From the NCBI GenBank assembly GCA_963210315.1, contig OY723307.1, forward strand, positions 930,001 through 994,000: DNA of 64,000 nucleotides, read 5' to 3'. Below, piece after piece: positions 33,369 through 44,361 of the stretch; position 1 is the first letter of the stretch; each line of letters opens with the position of its first letter. Under the pieces are notes generated by a model, which worked only from the letters and a program-made list of their open reading frames with translations, was not told the DNA's origin and did not search any database. The DNA comes from Rhynchopus euleeides. Lineage: Eukaryota > Euglenozoa > Diplonemea > Diplonemida > Diplonemidae. The position numbers were made by a program, and so were the translations under genes.

Positions 33369-34546
33369 CAAAATAAATTCAACTCCACGCAAGCCTTTTG
33401 CTATGAAGCTGTTGTCTCTTTTCCGACGACAGGGCGATCGCGGCAGGCAAAAAAGGCTTCGCTGCCAAGATCTCTCACTTGGGATTTCGTCATGCGTTCG
33501 ACGACCCACACGTACACTCGCCCTGTGTGAAGGTGAGTGCGTGCGGAGCACGGGGATTGAGTCGAGCGAGTCCTGACAAAGCGACACCTTCCTCCCACAC
33601 GACTCACGAGTGTGTCAAAGAGTCCGGGTTTTATTTGTCGAACCGGAGCTTCCAAAAAAAAACACAGTTGTCACGTTTGTTGCCAGAAGAAAATCGCTGC
33701 CTCCCATGAGGTCCTGCTGTAAGTTGCAATATAAACAAAAGACATGTCGCAAGTGGCGCGCCGTGACACACACAGTGGCGAAGGGATGGGTGTGTCGTGG
33801 CTGGTGCAAGCTGGCTGGCGCAGACCACCACACATTCACAGACACACGTGAATGATTTGCGGTAGCATAAAGCGCAACCGGAGCCCCTGCGTCGGTGCCG
33901 TCGCCACCTGTTTCAAAACATAAGAAACAAAAGGCAGACAGACACGCGCATGCGCCGCGCCCCACGTCACCACCACCACCCCACCCCTTCCTTCTCTCGA
34001 ACTCAATGACAAAGTGTTGCGAAGAGAACCTGCTATCGTGCGCTACAGACCCCATCACAGACCCGCATGTGAGTAGACACCGTGCCTGCTGGCATGCTGC
34101 TAAGCCCCCAGCCAACACAAGCGCCAACCAACGCGGTACGTTTTCCCTCTCCTCCCGGGACCCTCCCCCCCTCGAACACCTCCCTCCCCCCCAAATACAA
34201 ACTGCTCAAAAGTAAGCGCAAGAGGCACCAGAACGAGAGTAGAGAGAGGCCCGCCGTCATAATGAGCTCTGGCAGAACCGCGGCGCGAGCGGGTTTATTG
34301 TCGGAGATTCGGCAGAGTTCGTCACCCTGCTTGTGGTGGAGCGGGGGGCGAAGCTTCCCGTGCTGCGTTGTGTTAGCGGGCTGTCCATCCCACCCCTCTC
34401 AGCGAGCTTCAAGCTCTCATCGAGCAGCATGGGCCCCAGGGGGACTGTTGCCTCGATGTCTGGCGGATCGTCGTCCTCGGCCGCACCCTTCCACTGTTGT
34501 CAGGGGGTGTTGTGTGTGCGGTGGGGAAATATGACGTCGCTTCAAT

Positions 34547-36595
34547 TCACACCGGTTGGGACTCCCCGTGTCGGAGAGCCTGAAACAGCAACAAACCAAA
34601 AAGGATCAAATTGTATGCCGGATATGAGGCCGTGCTGAAGTGATCGGTCTCTCTCCACTGGCAAAGCCCCAGGTGTCGGTGTGGGTGTGGGTGCATGCAG
34701 GAGCTTGCACGGAGCATACGTGGACAGCCACCTCCAGGTCAGGCAGCAGGGCTTTGAGAGTCCTCGCGTCATCGAACGTGTCTGCCTGGAGCATCACCGT
34801 GACAAAGGCGCCCGGGTTGTGGAAGGTGTCGGTAAGGAGGTGCAGGGGCCCCAGTAGTGGGATGGATAGGGATATTTTGCGCGACTCACGCACGAACACG
34901 GAGCCGGACAACACGTCGGCGTAGGACCCGCCGAGGCTTGTGATGCTCATGTGGGCGTTGGCCTGCATCTCCAACGAGTCCAGCACGAGACTGAAGGAGA
35001 TGACAAATCCACCACCCACGCCGGTGCAGCACAGGTCGCGAACATCCAGTAACGGGCTGTAGCGGTACGTCATGAACTGCGCTTTCTCGTCGCCGTCCAT
35101 CGTGATGGCAATTCTCTTGTTGCCTGCATTGAAGCTTGTGACGACAGAGGCAGCGTGGCGACTGGAGCCCTCCCCCAGCATCGGGTGTGAATCCGCTAGG
35201 TCCCGGGCGAACTGGCTGAAGGCACGGCATGTCTGGATGCGCAGGTCTGCCACAGTCTCGAGGGTGTGCTTCTTGCTGTTGGCACGCTGCCTCTCGAGAA
35301 CAATCTCGTTGAAGTTGGCACCGATCAGGATCACGGGGAACGCAATCACCAGTGTCCCTGCAAGCATGGTCGCTGCGGCGACCCCCTTCCCCGCGTAGCT
35401 GTTCGGTACAAAGTCTCCGTATCCCACTGTGCACAGCGTCACCAGCGCCCACCAAAATGTATGCGGTATTGACTGAAACTTCGACTCGACAGTCTCGGAA
35501 TCCCCACGCAACACCGACTTGGTATACCACTTATGTGTGCCTTCATCGTAGTACTCTTGTGACGTCTCGGCGAGGAACATTGCGGAAGAGAACTGCAGTG
35601 GGGGTGAATGGGTGAGTGGGGGGGTGGGAGGAGGGAGGTGCACCGCCCACAATAGGAACCATTATGCAGAGAGCACACCGAGCACCCCACCCTTCCCACC
35701 CTCCTAGATTGGTTTTGATGTGATCTCCACTGCAACCCACGTAAATCATAGTTCATAGTGGTGTACCGCATCACTCCGTTGATGTGCTATATGATCCGCA
35801 AACCCGCTACACACTTCCTCTTTCGCACACATCACACACCAGCCGACATACCAGGATCGTGGAGATGAGGATGAGGAAGAACAGGAGATAGAGGGCGTCC
35901 AGCGACCGCGTCAGAGACTTCTGCACATATTGCAGGTTCTCTGAAACCTTGCCGACCTGCAGCACCCGGAGCACCTTGATGAGGCGCGTGCTGCGGAGGA
36001 AGATCAGGCTCTGCACTGCACTGTTCCCGCTGACGAAGAGGCCGAGGTAAGTCGGCATGATGGAAAGGAGGTCGATGATGTTCAGCAGGTCGTAGCAGAA
36101 CCGGGCCCTGTTGTCTGTGGTGCTGAACCGCATCAGAAGCTCCACAGTGAAGAAGACCACGCAAACCAGCTCGGAAATCCAGAAGGTGGGGTGATTCGAC
36201 CCGTAGTACTGTGGGAGGGATTCGACAAGGAGGAGCGTCACGCTCGTCACAATCGCGATGAAGATGAAGAGATGCACAAAAAGGGCGAGTCGTCGTGACC
36301 ACGGCGCGAAGTCAAGCCGATACTGTGTGGATGCATCCAGAATTGCGTTGATCTTCTGCTTGATGGATGTCGGGGTCACCTTCTCCTCGCACTTTGCCTT
36401 TTCAATCTGCAACACATCTTCCGCGTCGATGAATGACATCAGGGCCTCGCTGCGCCTCCGCATCCGTTCGTCTTCCTGCATGATGATGTTGGCAAGCTTC
36501 TCCTTCCATACCGACCGGCGTCCCCTCGGGGAGTGCAACTCAGCCCCACCACCCACTGGGTGGCACATTATCGGCACACCACTCGCGAGCGCCAT
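34547..36595 (-). CDS. Voltage-gated potassium channel (Kv type), 3 exons
   Basis: The exons are 36595-35852, 35592-34720 and, less surely, 34579-34547. Introns 35593-35851 and 34580-34719 start GTATGT and GTATGC and end CAG. Residues about 102-128 are S1, 136-157 S2 and 168-188 S3. S4 (199-217) carries the charge ladder in LRSTRLIKVLRVLQVGK. S5 spans the first intron (LFFLILISTIL joined to FSSAMFLAE). The pore holds the K+ filter TVGYGD (303-308), and S6 is about 318-343. Removing intron 1 restores a normal S5 and drops a stretch that breaks the helix. The N-terminal 95 residues are charged, without a clear T1 domain. The cytosolic C-terminus (about 345-540) matches no domain I know. If the second intron is not spliced, the frame ends at 34606 instead. 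The product should sit in the plasma membrane as a tetramer and pass K+ on depolarisation. Confidence 0.9.
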
Positions 36596-38333
36596 CTTTC
36601 AAGAAGTCAGGCAAAGACTCTATTCTCCTCGCACAGAGCTCCTCCTCCTCAAAGCAAAATATTTCCACCCACACACACACAGGTCGTTCACTATGTAACT
36701 CAGCGAGAGGATCTCGCACCGGGGCGGGGTGGGGGTGGGGGGCGGGAATGCCCTACCAACCCCCCCCTCCCTTCAGTGGAAGATCTACAACAGGGCGGGG
36801 GATAATCGACAGGAAAAGAGAAAAGAGGGGGAGAAACGGACAGATTAACACGCGGGAGGAATCCTGCGATCCAAGGGGGTGGGTGGGGTGGGTGTCGTTG
36901 AGCCACCAGGGCGCGGGACGCGCTCCCCGCAAAAGCGGGGCGCCGTGGGCGCTGCGGGGGAGCTTGCTCACACAGCGAGGGCAGCACTCACTTTGCCCCT
37001 CGCCCCCTCCCGCCCTGCCACCCTCACGCAGTGCCCATGTGTGGCGTGCCACCTAAGTGCGGTGGCAGTCGGGGGTGACGCGGGAGGAGGGGGGGATGTG
37101 GGCCGGCCAACCTCAACCCGTGTGTCTGCCTGCGGTAGAAAGTATGACTAGGAGGAGTGGTGCGTGTGTGGGGGGGAGGGTGGGTGGGTGGGGCGTAACA
37201 ATATCGGGAGGTAAGTTCAAACCACACGATCCGAGACATTCCCTCTCCGCACGCCCTGCCACAAACGACAGGGGCTTCTGGCCTCTACGCATCGGTTCTG
37301 CCCACAGAAAAGATGGGCGGGAGGAGTGGGGTGGGGTGGGGTGACAGGCCAGCTCGTTAAGTCGGTTCGGGGTTCTGAACACGCCAGCTCTGCTTTGCGG
37401 GATTCCCCCACCCACCCCTGGCTGCGCAGCGCTGCGCACCAAAAAAAGGGAACATACAGATCCCCAAAACCCCTTCCATGGGCCACAAAAGCCTCATGCG
37501 CCAACACACGTGAGATTGCTTTTGGAGCTCGGAGCTAGCGCAGTGCAGAAAATTTGCGTCTGCAAATCATTCAGGGGGGGGAGGAGAACCAGCGGGGTAT
37601 TCGCCGAATCGCGAGAACACCCCACACGCCTGCTGCGGGTGTGGTGTGGCCTGCCCCCCCCCCCCCCCCTCCCCCCCCTCAAGCTCCAGCTAACACAAGA
37701 GCAGACCAAAGCAAGCGCCACACACCCTCGAAAAATCTCTCTCCCCCCTCTCTCTCTCTGAGGGGGTCTCGCTACGCCACTCACCTTTTTCTCACTCAGG
37801 GGGCCCAGCTCCGCGGTGATCGTCAGTACGGTTCGGAGCATTTCCTGTTGAATTAGGTGAAGAACTGACGAAGATTGGGGGAGAATAACGACCAGCGAAG
37901 ACCCCCCCCCTTCAGTCACGGTAGCTATGTTGGATTAGCGGACCAACAGAGCCAACGTGACTGAGTGAGAAACTCAGTCACATCTGGTCGCGAGGGCCCC
38001 TTCCCCCCCTCCCCCCCTTGTTTGTTTCAAGTGCGAACATCCCCGCAACGAGGATACCCCCCCACACCCCCCCCCCCCCTCTCCAACCCTTTGCTGTTCA
38101 GCGTCGGGTCGCACCGTCGCTCAGCGAATCTTTCTCCCCCCCACTCACCTCTCGCTCCTCCTCGTATGATCATACGCGTGAAATATCCCCGTCACGAGAA
38201 TACCACACATCCCCCTCCCCTGATTCTGCCTACCCCTCCACCCGCCCCACCTCACCTGCAACCCCCCACGTCTCCTTTTCAACCACCTCCTGCCGCCCTC
38301 CAATCTCCTCCAGCCCACGCCCCCCCTGAAGGC
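36596..38333. other. Intergenic, low-complexity
   Basis: No supported gene. GT/GGGT-rich and C-rich tracts are frequent (36722, 37171, 37654, 38060). Degenerate pieces of the GGGGGCCCTCGCTAC inverted-repeat element appear at about 37752-37812 and 37957-37998. Confidence 0.5.
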
Positions 38334-39470
38334 TCAGGGGTCAGGAATGCCTGTTGCGTTTTGCGAGGACCCGTCGTCGCCTGCCTCGCTGGGGCCGAAG
38401 ACATCCAGGCAGAGCAGGATGAGCGACGCGAACCCTGTGAGCAGCAGCAGGACGACGAGGAAGCGCTTCAGCTTCTCTGCTGATATAAGGAGCCCGTACT
38501 TCGCCCCGATGGTGCTGAACACGATCATCAGGAACCACACTATGAGCGAAAGTCCGAGATCCATGTGCCCGAAGAGGAGGGCCGAAACGGTGGCTGTCGA
38601 CGTGAGCGACCAGACAAGCGGCAGCAGCGACCCCACCAACATGTGGGGATCCGTGTCGGGCCACACCGCGAAGAACAGCGGGACCAACATGATGTTCCCC
38701 CCTGTCCCCGTCACTGCGGAGAAAAGGCCTGTGATGAAGCCCAGAACACCACGGCAGGCCACCCAGCGCGCCCCGGTCCCCATCAGGCCCTGGTCCCGCT
38801 TGGCAGGCGCCTCCGAAGGCACTTCGCCTGCAGACCCCGTGTCGGAGCCGAGGCAAAGCGCTTCCGGGTCGTCGTCGCCATCACCGAGGGGGCTGTCCTC
38901 TTCACACTGCAACTGCAGGGGCTGGAGGGTCGGGTCGGGGCATTCGTTGCCGTTGGGGCTGCAGGGGCGGTCCTTCAGGGGGGCGAGCTCCTCGGCAGGG
39001 GGTGGGTGCAGCGGGGAGGCGTTGGAGGGCGGGGTGCTGCCGGGGGGCGCGTTGGCCGCGGTGTATGCGACGTACATCTCCCGGAGGATCTTGGCGGAGG
39101 AGGCGATGCAGAGGAGGGAGACTGCGAGGCGCAGCACCTCTGCGGGCATCACGGTGACGAGGAAGGTGCCGAGGATGGCGCCCGGGATTGCGGGGACTGC
39201 AAATTCGGTGCCGGTGCGCCACATGATCTTGCCGGCGCGGTGCCACAGGTAGATCTTGGGGAAGATGGAGAAGCACATCGCGAACAGGGTGGAGCCGATT
39301 GCGGCATCGGTGCCAATCCCGATGAGGTCGAGGAGGGGCACCACGACGACGCCACCGACACCCAGGGCGCCACCGCAGAAAGCCCCGGCAGTAATGCCGA
39401 GTCCTGAGACAACGTATAAGTACCAAGGGGCACTCCCATCCAGCTCCTCAAAGAAGACTATGTCAGTCAT
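38334..39470 (-). CDS. TauE/SafE-family membrane transporter (sulfite exporter type), 378 aa
   Basis: Members of this family move sulfur-containing anions such as sulfite or organosulfonates across membranes. The first half has GITAGAFCGGALGVGGVVVV, the Gly-rich repeat motif of the family, followed by PLLDLIGIGTDAAIGSTLFA. The second half repeats the theme with GFITGLFSAVTGTGGNIMLV, then GSLLPLVWSLTSTATVSAL. This gives two inverted-topology bundles of about four membrane segments each, at roughly residues 18-140 and 245-360. A hydrophilic, Pro/Asp-rich loop (about 143-232) joins them, longer than in bacterial members. The start ATG at 39470 is the only sensible one. No intron is needed. Substrate and membrane (plasma or organelle) are not shown by the sequence. 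Confidence 0.9.
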   Translation of the reverse strand: MTDIVFFEELDGSAPWYLYVVSGLGITAGAFCGGALGVGGVVVVPLLDLIGIGTDAAIGSTLFAMCFSIFPKIYLWHRAGKIMWRTGTEFAVPAIPGAILGTFLVTVMPAEVLRLAVSLLCIASSAKILREMYVAYTAANAPPGSTPPSNASPLHPPPAEELAPLKDRPCSPNGNECPDPTLQPLQLQCEEDSPLGDGDDDPEALCLGSDTGSAGEVPSEAPAKRDQGLMGTGARWVACRGVLGFITGLFSAVTGTGGNIMLVPLFFAVWPDTDPHMLVGSLLPLVWSLTSTATVSALLFGHMDLGLSLIVWFLMIVFSTIGAKYGLLISAEKLKRFLVVLLLLTGFASLILLCLDVFGPSEAGDDGSSQNATGIPDP

Positions 39471-41274
39471 CGGAAGAAGTGAAGGAGGGGGGTGCGGTGC
39501 AGAGGTGTAGGTAGTTTAGAGGGAGGGGAGGGGTGGGGGGGGGGGGGTGATCAGAAGAGAAAGAAGGGGATGGGGGTGGGGCAGCAGAGGGACTCCGAAC
39601 AAACAAATGGCGTTTTGCTTGATGTGGGGGGAGGGGGGTTGCGGGGGGAGGGGGGGGTTTTTTTATGGTTCGCACTTTAGAAAAAGTGTGCTGTGGGGGA
39701 GGGGAGAGGCGGCGTCGGCCAGGTTGGTGTCAAAAACAACAGATTGGTGCAGGATACGGGGGGTGAACTCTGATGCAAGAATCTACTAGCGCACAGACAC
39801 ACAGACACACTTTGACACGCGAATATACTGTTGTCGCAGTGTAGAACGCACCGAGAACACGCTTGGTGAAATCACCGAATACACATACACTCTGAGGCAC
39901 TCAACAGCAGTCGCACCACCCTTTCGCCTGACACGAGATGCTATGACGCAGATAAAGGGAATGGCTAATGATGGGGTGTGACAGAATACAAACTTCGAAG
40001 GAGAGGGGGGGGGGGGGAAACAAGATTTATGCAAAGGACAAGCAAGGCAATGGGGGAAGAATATTTCGCAGCCGGGAAGAGTTTCGGGGGGAGAAACAGG
40101 TCAGCCGGTTCGAGGATCCCTGCAGGGTGGTGCGTGATGGTGTTGCTCTCGACGGACATCACGTGGCAATGGTGCGTGCGGTGGATGGCCAACACTGCTT
40201 CGCAAAAAATACCTCTCCAGTACAGGGATGGGGCTGGAGATGGGCGGGGGTGGGTAACCTCTGTGGCATCGCGATTCTGCCTGACATGTGCCTGCCACCA
40301 CACCTCAGGCAGGCGTGTAGCGGGTTACAAGGTTCACTCACAATAGAACCAATGCAACCCGAGTGACCTCGGGTGAGGTGAGGTGCCTGCGTGACCCCTC
40401 CCCGCCGCAGAGGGCACGCACACCAGATCACCCTGGGTCAGGAGGCCAGCCGTGCATCCCCGTGTTACGGTTAACTCAAGCATCGGGGAAACCGGGTGCG
40501 CCGTCTGACGGTGGTGGCGAGCTGCGGCCCACCTTGATTGCTGCCCGCCCCCATCACCACCCTTGCCCCAGACACACATCTAAAAAAGAAAACAGCACTG
40601 CGGGGGCCCTCGCTACCAGTCACTGCTCGTCACAGCTCGTCAGCCAGTGAGGGGAAGTGGGCCGTGGCTCACTTTTTCTCACTCAGTCACACTTGGTAGC
40701 GAAGGCCCCCTGCTGCGGTTAAATAAACCAGAGCGGGAAACGGGGCGGTTATTCTACTTGGATATGGCTTCTGCATTCGACGCCTCCATACCCCGTCGCC
40801 GTGTGCCTCGGTCGAGGCCACAGAACAGGCAAGAGAGCAAGCACGGCGTGCCTGACAGCAAAGGGGTTGCTTTGTTTCGGTTGAGGGCGGCAGTTGTGGG
40901 TCCAACCTGCACTGTGCATCTCTTTGGATCTGGATCTCTGGCCCACCCCGCGAGTGCCCCAGAGCAACCGACACAGTGATGGGGCGCGCAACCTAAACCT
41001 GAGCGTCACGACCCCTCTCCTGGGCAGAGGGCGTTCAGCACACGGCACGGCAAGGCTGAGGCAAACCAGGGCCAAAAGGACATCCCTCAGTGGAATGGCC
41101 ACTGGTCACCTTGGTGAAACCAAACCTGTGGTCTCTGGCGTGGTCACCACAGCCGCAACGGCAATTACACCAGGTGCCACATGCAGCAGGGGGGTGGTCA
41201 TTCGAATGGTGGTTGTTCAGGGAAGAGTCGAGCCGCCCCGCCTGGTCTTCTCTCTCGTGGCTACGGGGAGGGCC
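39471..41274. other. Intergenic with one foldback element
   Basis: No supported gene. G runs are found at 39535-39547 and 40007. The 109-bp inverted-repeat element lies at 40602-40710; a degenerate relative may be present at about 41255-41300. Confidence 0.5.
40602..40710. mobile_element. 109-bp inverted-repeat element (MITE), copy 1
   Basis: The ends are GGGGGCCCTCGCTACCAGT and its inverted partner ACTTGGTAGCGAAGGCCCCC, with one mismatch in the first 16 bases. The flanks carry a 3-bp direct duplication, TGC on both sides. Length and ends equal copy 2 at 44845-44953. A 3-bp target duplication with G/C-rich ends fits CACTA-like or related cut-and-paste families; it is non-coding. Confidence 0.8.
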
Positions 41275-42972
41275 TCACTTGGTAGCCAGCGAAACTGCGG
41301 CTGTTTCAGTCATCTCGGTCAGGAGGGCGTAGTTCCAACCTGCGCAGGCCCTGCGCCAGGGCATCGTGAGCAGCCTCCCGAAGCAGGTGTTCTGCGAGGG
41401 GGAGGGTGTGGTGTGATGCATGCATTGACAAACCACTCCCCAACCCCCCCCCCGCTCCCGTCAAGATGGCATGCCACCTCGTCGGCACAACAACAAAACC
41501 ACTCCTCACCCCCTCCTCACGCACGTGGGGTGATTTGACTGGCTTCGGGCCAAATAACCACCTCCCAATCAAAAGCCATACCTGAGATACCGATGACGCT
41601 GTGTTGCCGACGAACACATGACCCCCACGCAGGAGAAAATAGTCTGTAGCGAGCCCGCTCAGACCCCCGATCTCCTGCGTGCCAAACTTCCCCTGATAGG
41701 GCAGCGCGCCACGCGACGTGAGGTCCTGCAGTGGGTGCATGAGGTGGGGTAGAACACAACAATCCATCACCCGCCCGCCCCCGCTACCCCCACCCCACCC
41801 CACCCGCCTCGACTCAACCTCCTGGCGACACCACCCAACCATACCTGCTCGGCTGTCTTATTCTGGTGATCGGAGGCAAGAAACGCGGGGAAGGGGAGCA
41901 TGTTGGGGTCAGCGCCGGGAACGCTCGCTGCTGACCCCAGGGAAGCCTGCAGGGTCCTCTTGGTGTATGCGTAGTTGACACGGCACTGCTCGTGCAGCTG
42001 CTGCAGGAGAGTATCGTCGATTTTAAACGACGCGAGGAAGTCCGATTCGAGCTCCTTATGACAGGTCCCCTCGCGGTACCTCAGGTGGATCGCGATGTAA
42101 TCAGTCCCCTTTCCGTAGGCATCCTGCACGAAACGGGTCACCTCAGCCTGCACCTCAGGAGAGGGCCGCAGCAGCCCGTAGGCAAACGACATCAAGCGGA
42201 GTCCCGGCCGCATGTAGAAGGCAAGCTGACCCGAGAGGTTGACGACACGGCTCTGCACAACGGCGGCGCTGGTCAGCTGGTTGACAGCGTTTGACACGTG
42301 GTGTTTGAACTTCGCGTTGTCAAACGACTTCCCGAAGCCCTGCCGCCTGCACTTGCCCCGGATCCCCTTCCCGAGGGGCGTGTCCTCGATGATCTGCCCC
42401 ATGCAGTGTATGTCGCGCTCGCCCCTCAGGCGCTCCGCAGCCCTGCTGTGGTGGATCACACAGAAGTGCTTCTCCAGCTCTGCAAAGCTGTAAAAATCCT
42501 GCACGTCGTACCACCGCTTCGCATGCCGGAAATGCCCGATAACAAACGTCCTGTTCAGCAGGTGCGCCGCGACAAGCGCGTGTATGACACTCTGAAGCTG
42601 GTTGTGATGCCTCCCCCATGTGTGCGTGTTCACCGTGAGGTACTTGTCGGGGCACTGCGCAGGCTTGAACCCCACCGGTATATGCATAGGGGGCACCCAG
42701 GAGTCGGGCGGCAGGCTTGCATCATCCTCGATGTGGCGCCCTTCGCCTTCATCACCAGCTCCCTGCCCAGACGCAGCGTTGCTGTTAGCTGCGGCGTGGC
42801 CTGCCGCACCCCCGCCACACTTCGACCTGTCGTGCAGGCACTCCAGCAGCGGTGGACGCGTCGGCTCCGCCGGCTGCATCTCTGCCGGTCCCACCACAAA
42901 GGAGAAACACATCCAGCAGACCACCACGAGGAACAGCGCGACGCCCATGCGGTTCCTCCATTTCCGCACCAT
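41275..42972 (-). CDS. O-fucosyltransferase-like type II membrane glycosyltransferase, 3 exons, 462 aa
   Basis: The exons are 42972-41845, 41725-41582 and 41391-41275; both introns (119 and 190 bp) are phase 0, begin GTATGG and end CAG. The start ATG has A at -3. Residues 1-8 are basic and 9-28 hydrophobic, a signal anchor for the Golgi or ER, followed by a disordered stem (about 30-95). The catalytic part has the family marks: GRHHNQ (120-125), IHLRYREGTC (295-304), ASDHQ (366-370) and, in exon 2, TDYFLLRGGHVFVGNTASSVS, the usual acid-plus-FVGN-SSFS region of GT-B fucosyltransferases. Exon 3 closes with NTCFGRLLTMPWRRACAGWN. The expected reaction is transfer of fucose from GDP-fucose to Ser/Thr of target proteins. 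The acceptor is not shown; EGF-like or thrombospondin-like modules are the usual ones. Confidence 0.88.
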
Positions 42973-44330
42973 CGTGACCCGCCCCCTTTCACGTCCCACG
43001 CAAGCAGGCCAGGTGTGGGTGGGGGTGCCGGCTTAGGTTCCGCAGAGGGGGCGGGGGGGTGGGGTGGGGAAAAAACGTGCGGGTGCCAAACAAGAATGTC
43101 TCAATATGTGTGTTTGTGCCGGGAAAGACACATGCTGGGGCGCTTCTCTGAAGAAGGCTTTGTTTTGTCTCCCTGCGGTGGTGGTGGTGGGGGCAGACGC
43201 TGGGCTGCTCTGTCGGAGCAGCAACATCATCAAAACTGTTGCATTGCGCACGCCTCCACAAAATTCTAGGGGGGAGGGGGGGGGGGGGGGGGGGCAGATG
43301 GGGCGGGTCGGTGGGGCGCTCTCACGCATCCATTTTCTGCTGCACAGGGCTGCATAGTGCATATTGCATACTGCCGTATCTACCACCGCGTTCTTCTTGC
43401 TTTGTTGCTTGGGGGTGTGGCTGGGTCTGGGGTAGGGGGGGGGGGAGGGGGCGGTAAGGGTAAAGTGGCGGCGGCGTTGGTGGACCCCACGATGATGGGA
43501 GGGGAGGGAGGGGGGTGGCCCACACGAGTCTTTTCTTGTCTCGGTGAATCTGGTGAATCTCTCTTGGGTTCTCTCCCCCCCCCCCCTCTCCCCCTGCCAC
43601 CCAACTGGGCAAAACCGGAGGGAGGGGGGTGGCGGTGTGGCGGGTATTCACATATGGCATTATGATCACCACCATTCGTATTGCAATCTGGGTTAGCGTG
43701 CTGGCATCGCAATGCGGCCCCGAGGGTCCACAATGGGAGAAACCGGGCCCGCTATCCTACTCTTGCTCTACGTGACCACCATTCTCTTTGGGGGTCTTCG
43801 CTAAGGGGTGATCGTCAGTGCATTTTGGTGCATTTTCTGATGACATATCCATCTTCACACGCACATGTTAGCCTTTTTCAGAGAGGAAGAGAGAGAGATA
43901 GAGAAAGAGAGGGTCCCGCTGCCCCGGGGATTCTTCTGACGACATGATGACAACATCATAGGTTTTTTTTGCCGTGAGACCCCCCCCCCCCTCCCTCCCC
44001 CCCACCACCACCTCGCCCTTATCACCCTCAGCCATCTTTATCTTTTTGCCCCACCGGCCGGCCACACCAATCAGGAAAGGAATGGGGGGGGGGGGAGGCG
44101 GAGGACACAAAAATGCTCGCTTGCAAAGGATGGGGGTGGGGGTGGGGGGAAGGCATGGGATTGCTATAACTTTGCGTTTGGAATTCAATCAACATAAGGT
44201 GTTGGGGAGGGGGGGGGGATGAGGGGGGCACACATCACAGAAAAAAAGTGTTGTGGGGGGGATGGGGGGGGGGGGTTTTTTTTGTTTGGTTGGCGAGATA
44301 GAATAGGTGTGAGAGAGTGTGAGAGAGACT

Positions 44331-44361
<31 letters not shown>

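Larger units (their letters stand above)
31978..34546. other. Intergenic between kinesin and K+ channel genes
   Basis: No supported gene. On the coding strand the part next to 31977 is the kinesin 5' region: a CT-rich leader, C homopolymers and a long CCA microsatellite. A full copy of the dispersed repeat of about 215 bp lies at 33154-33368. The remainder shows nothing recognisable. Confidence 0.5.
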
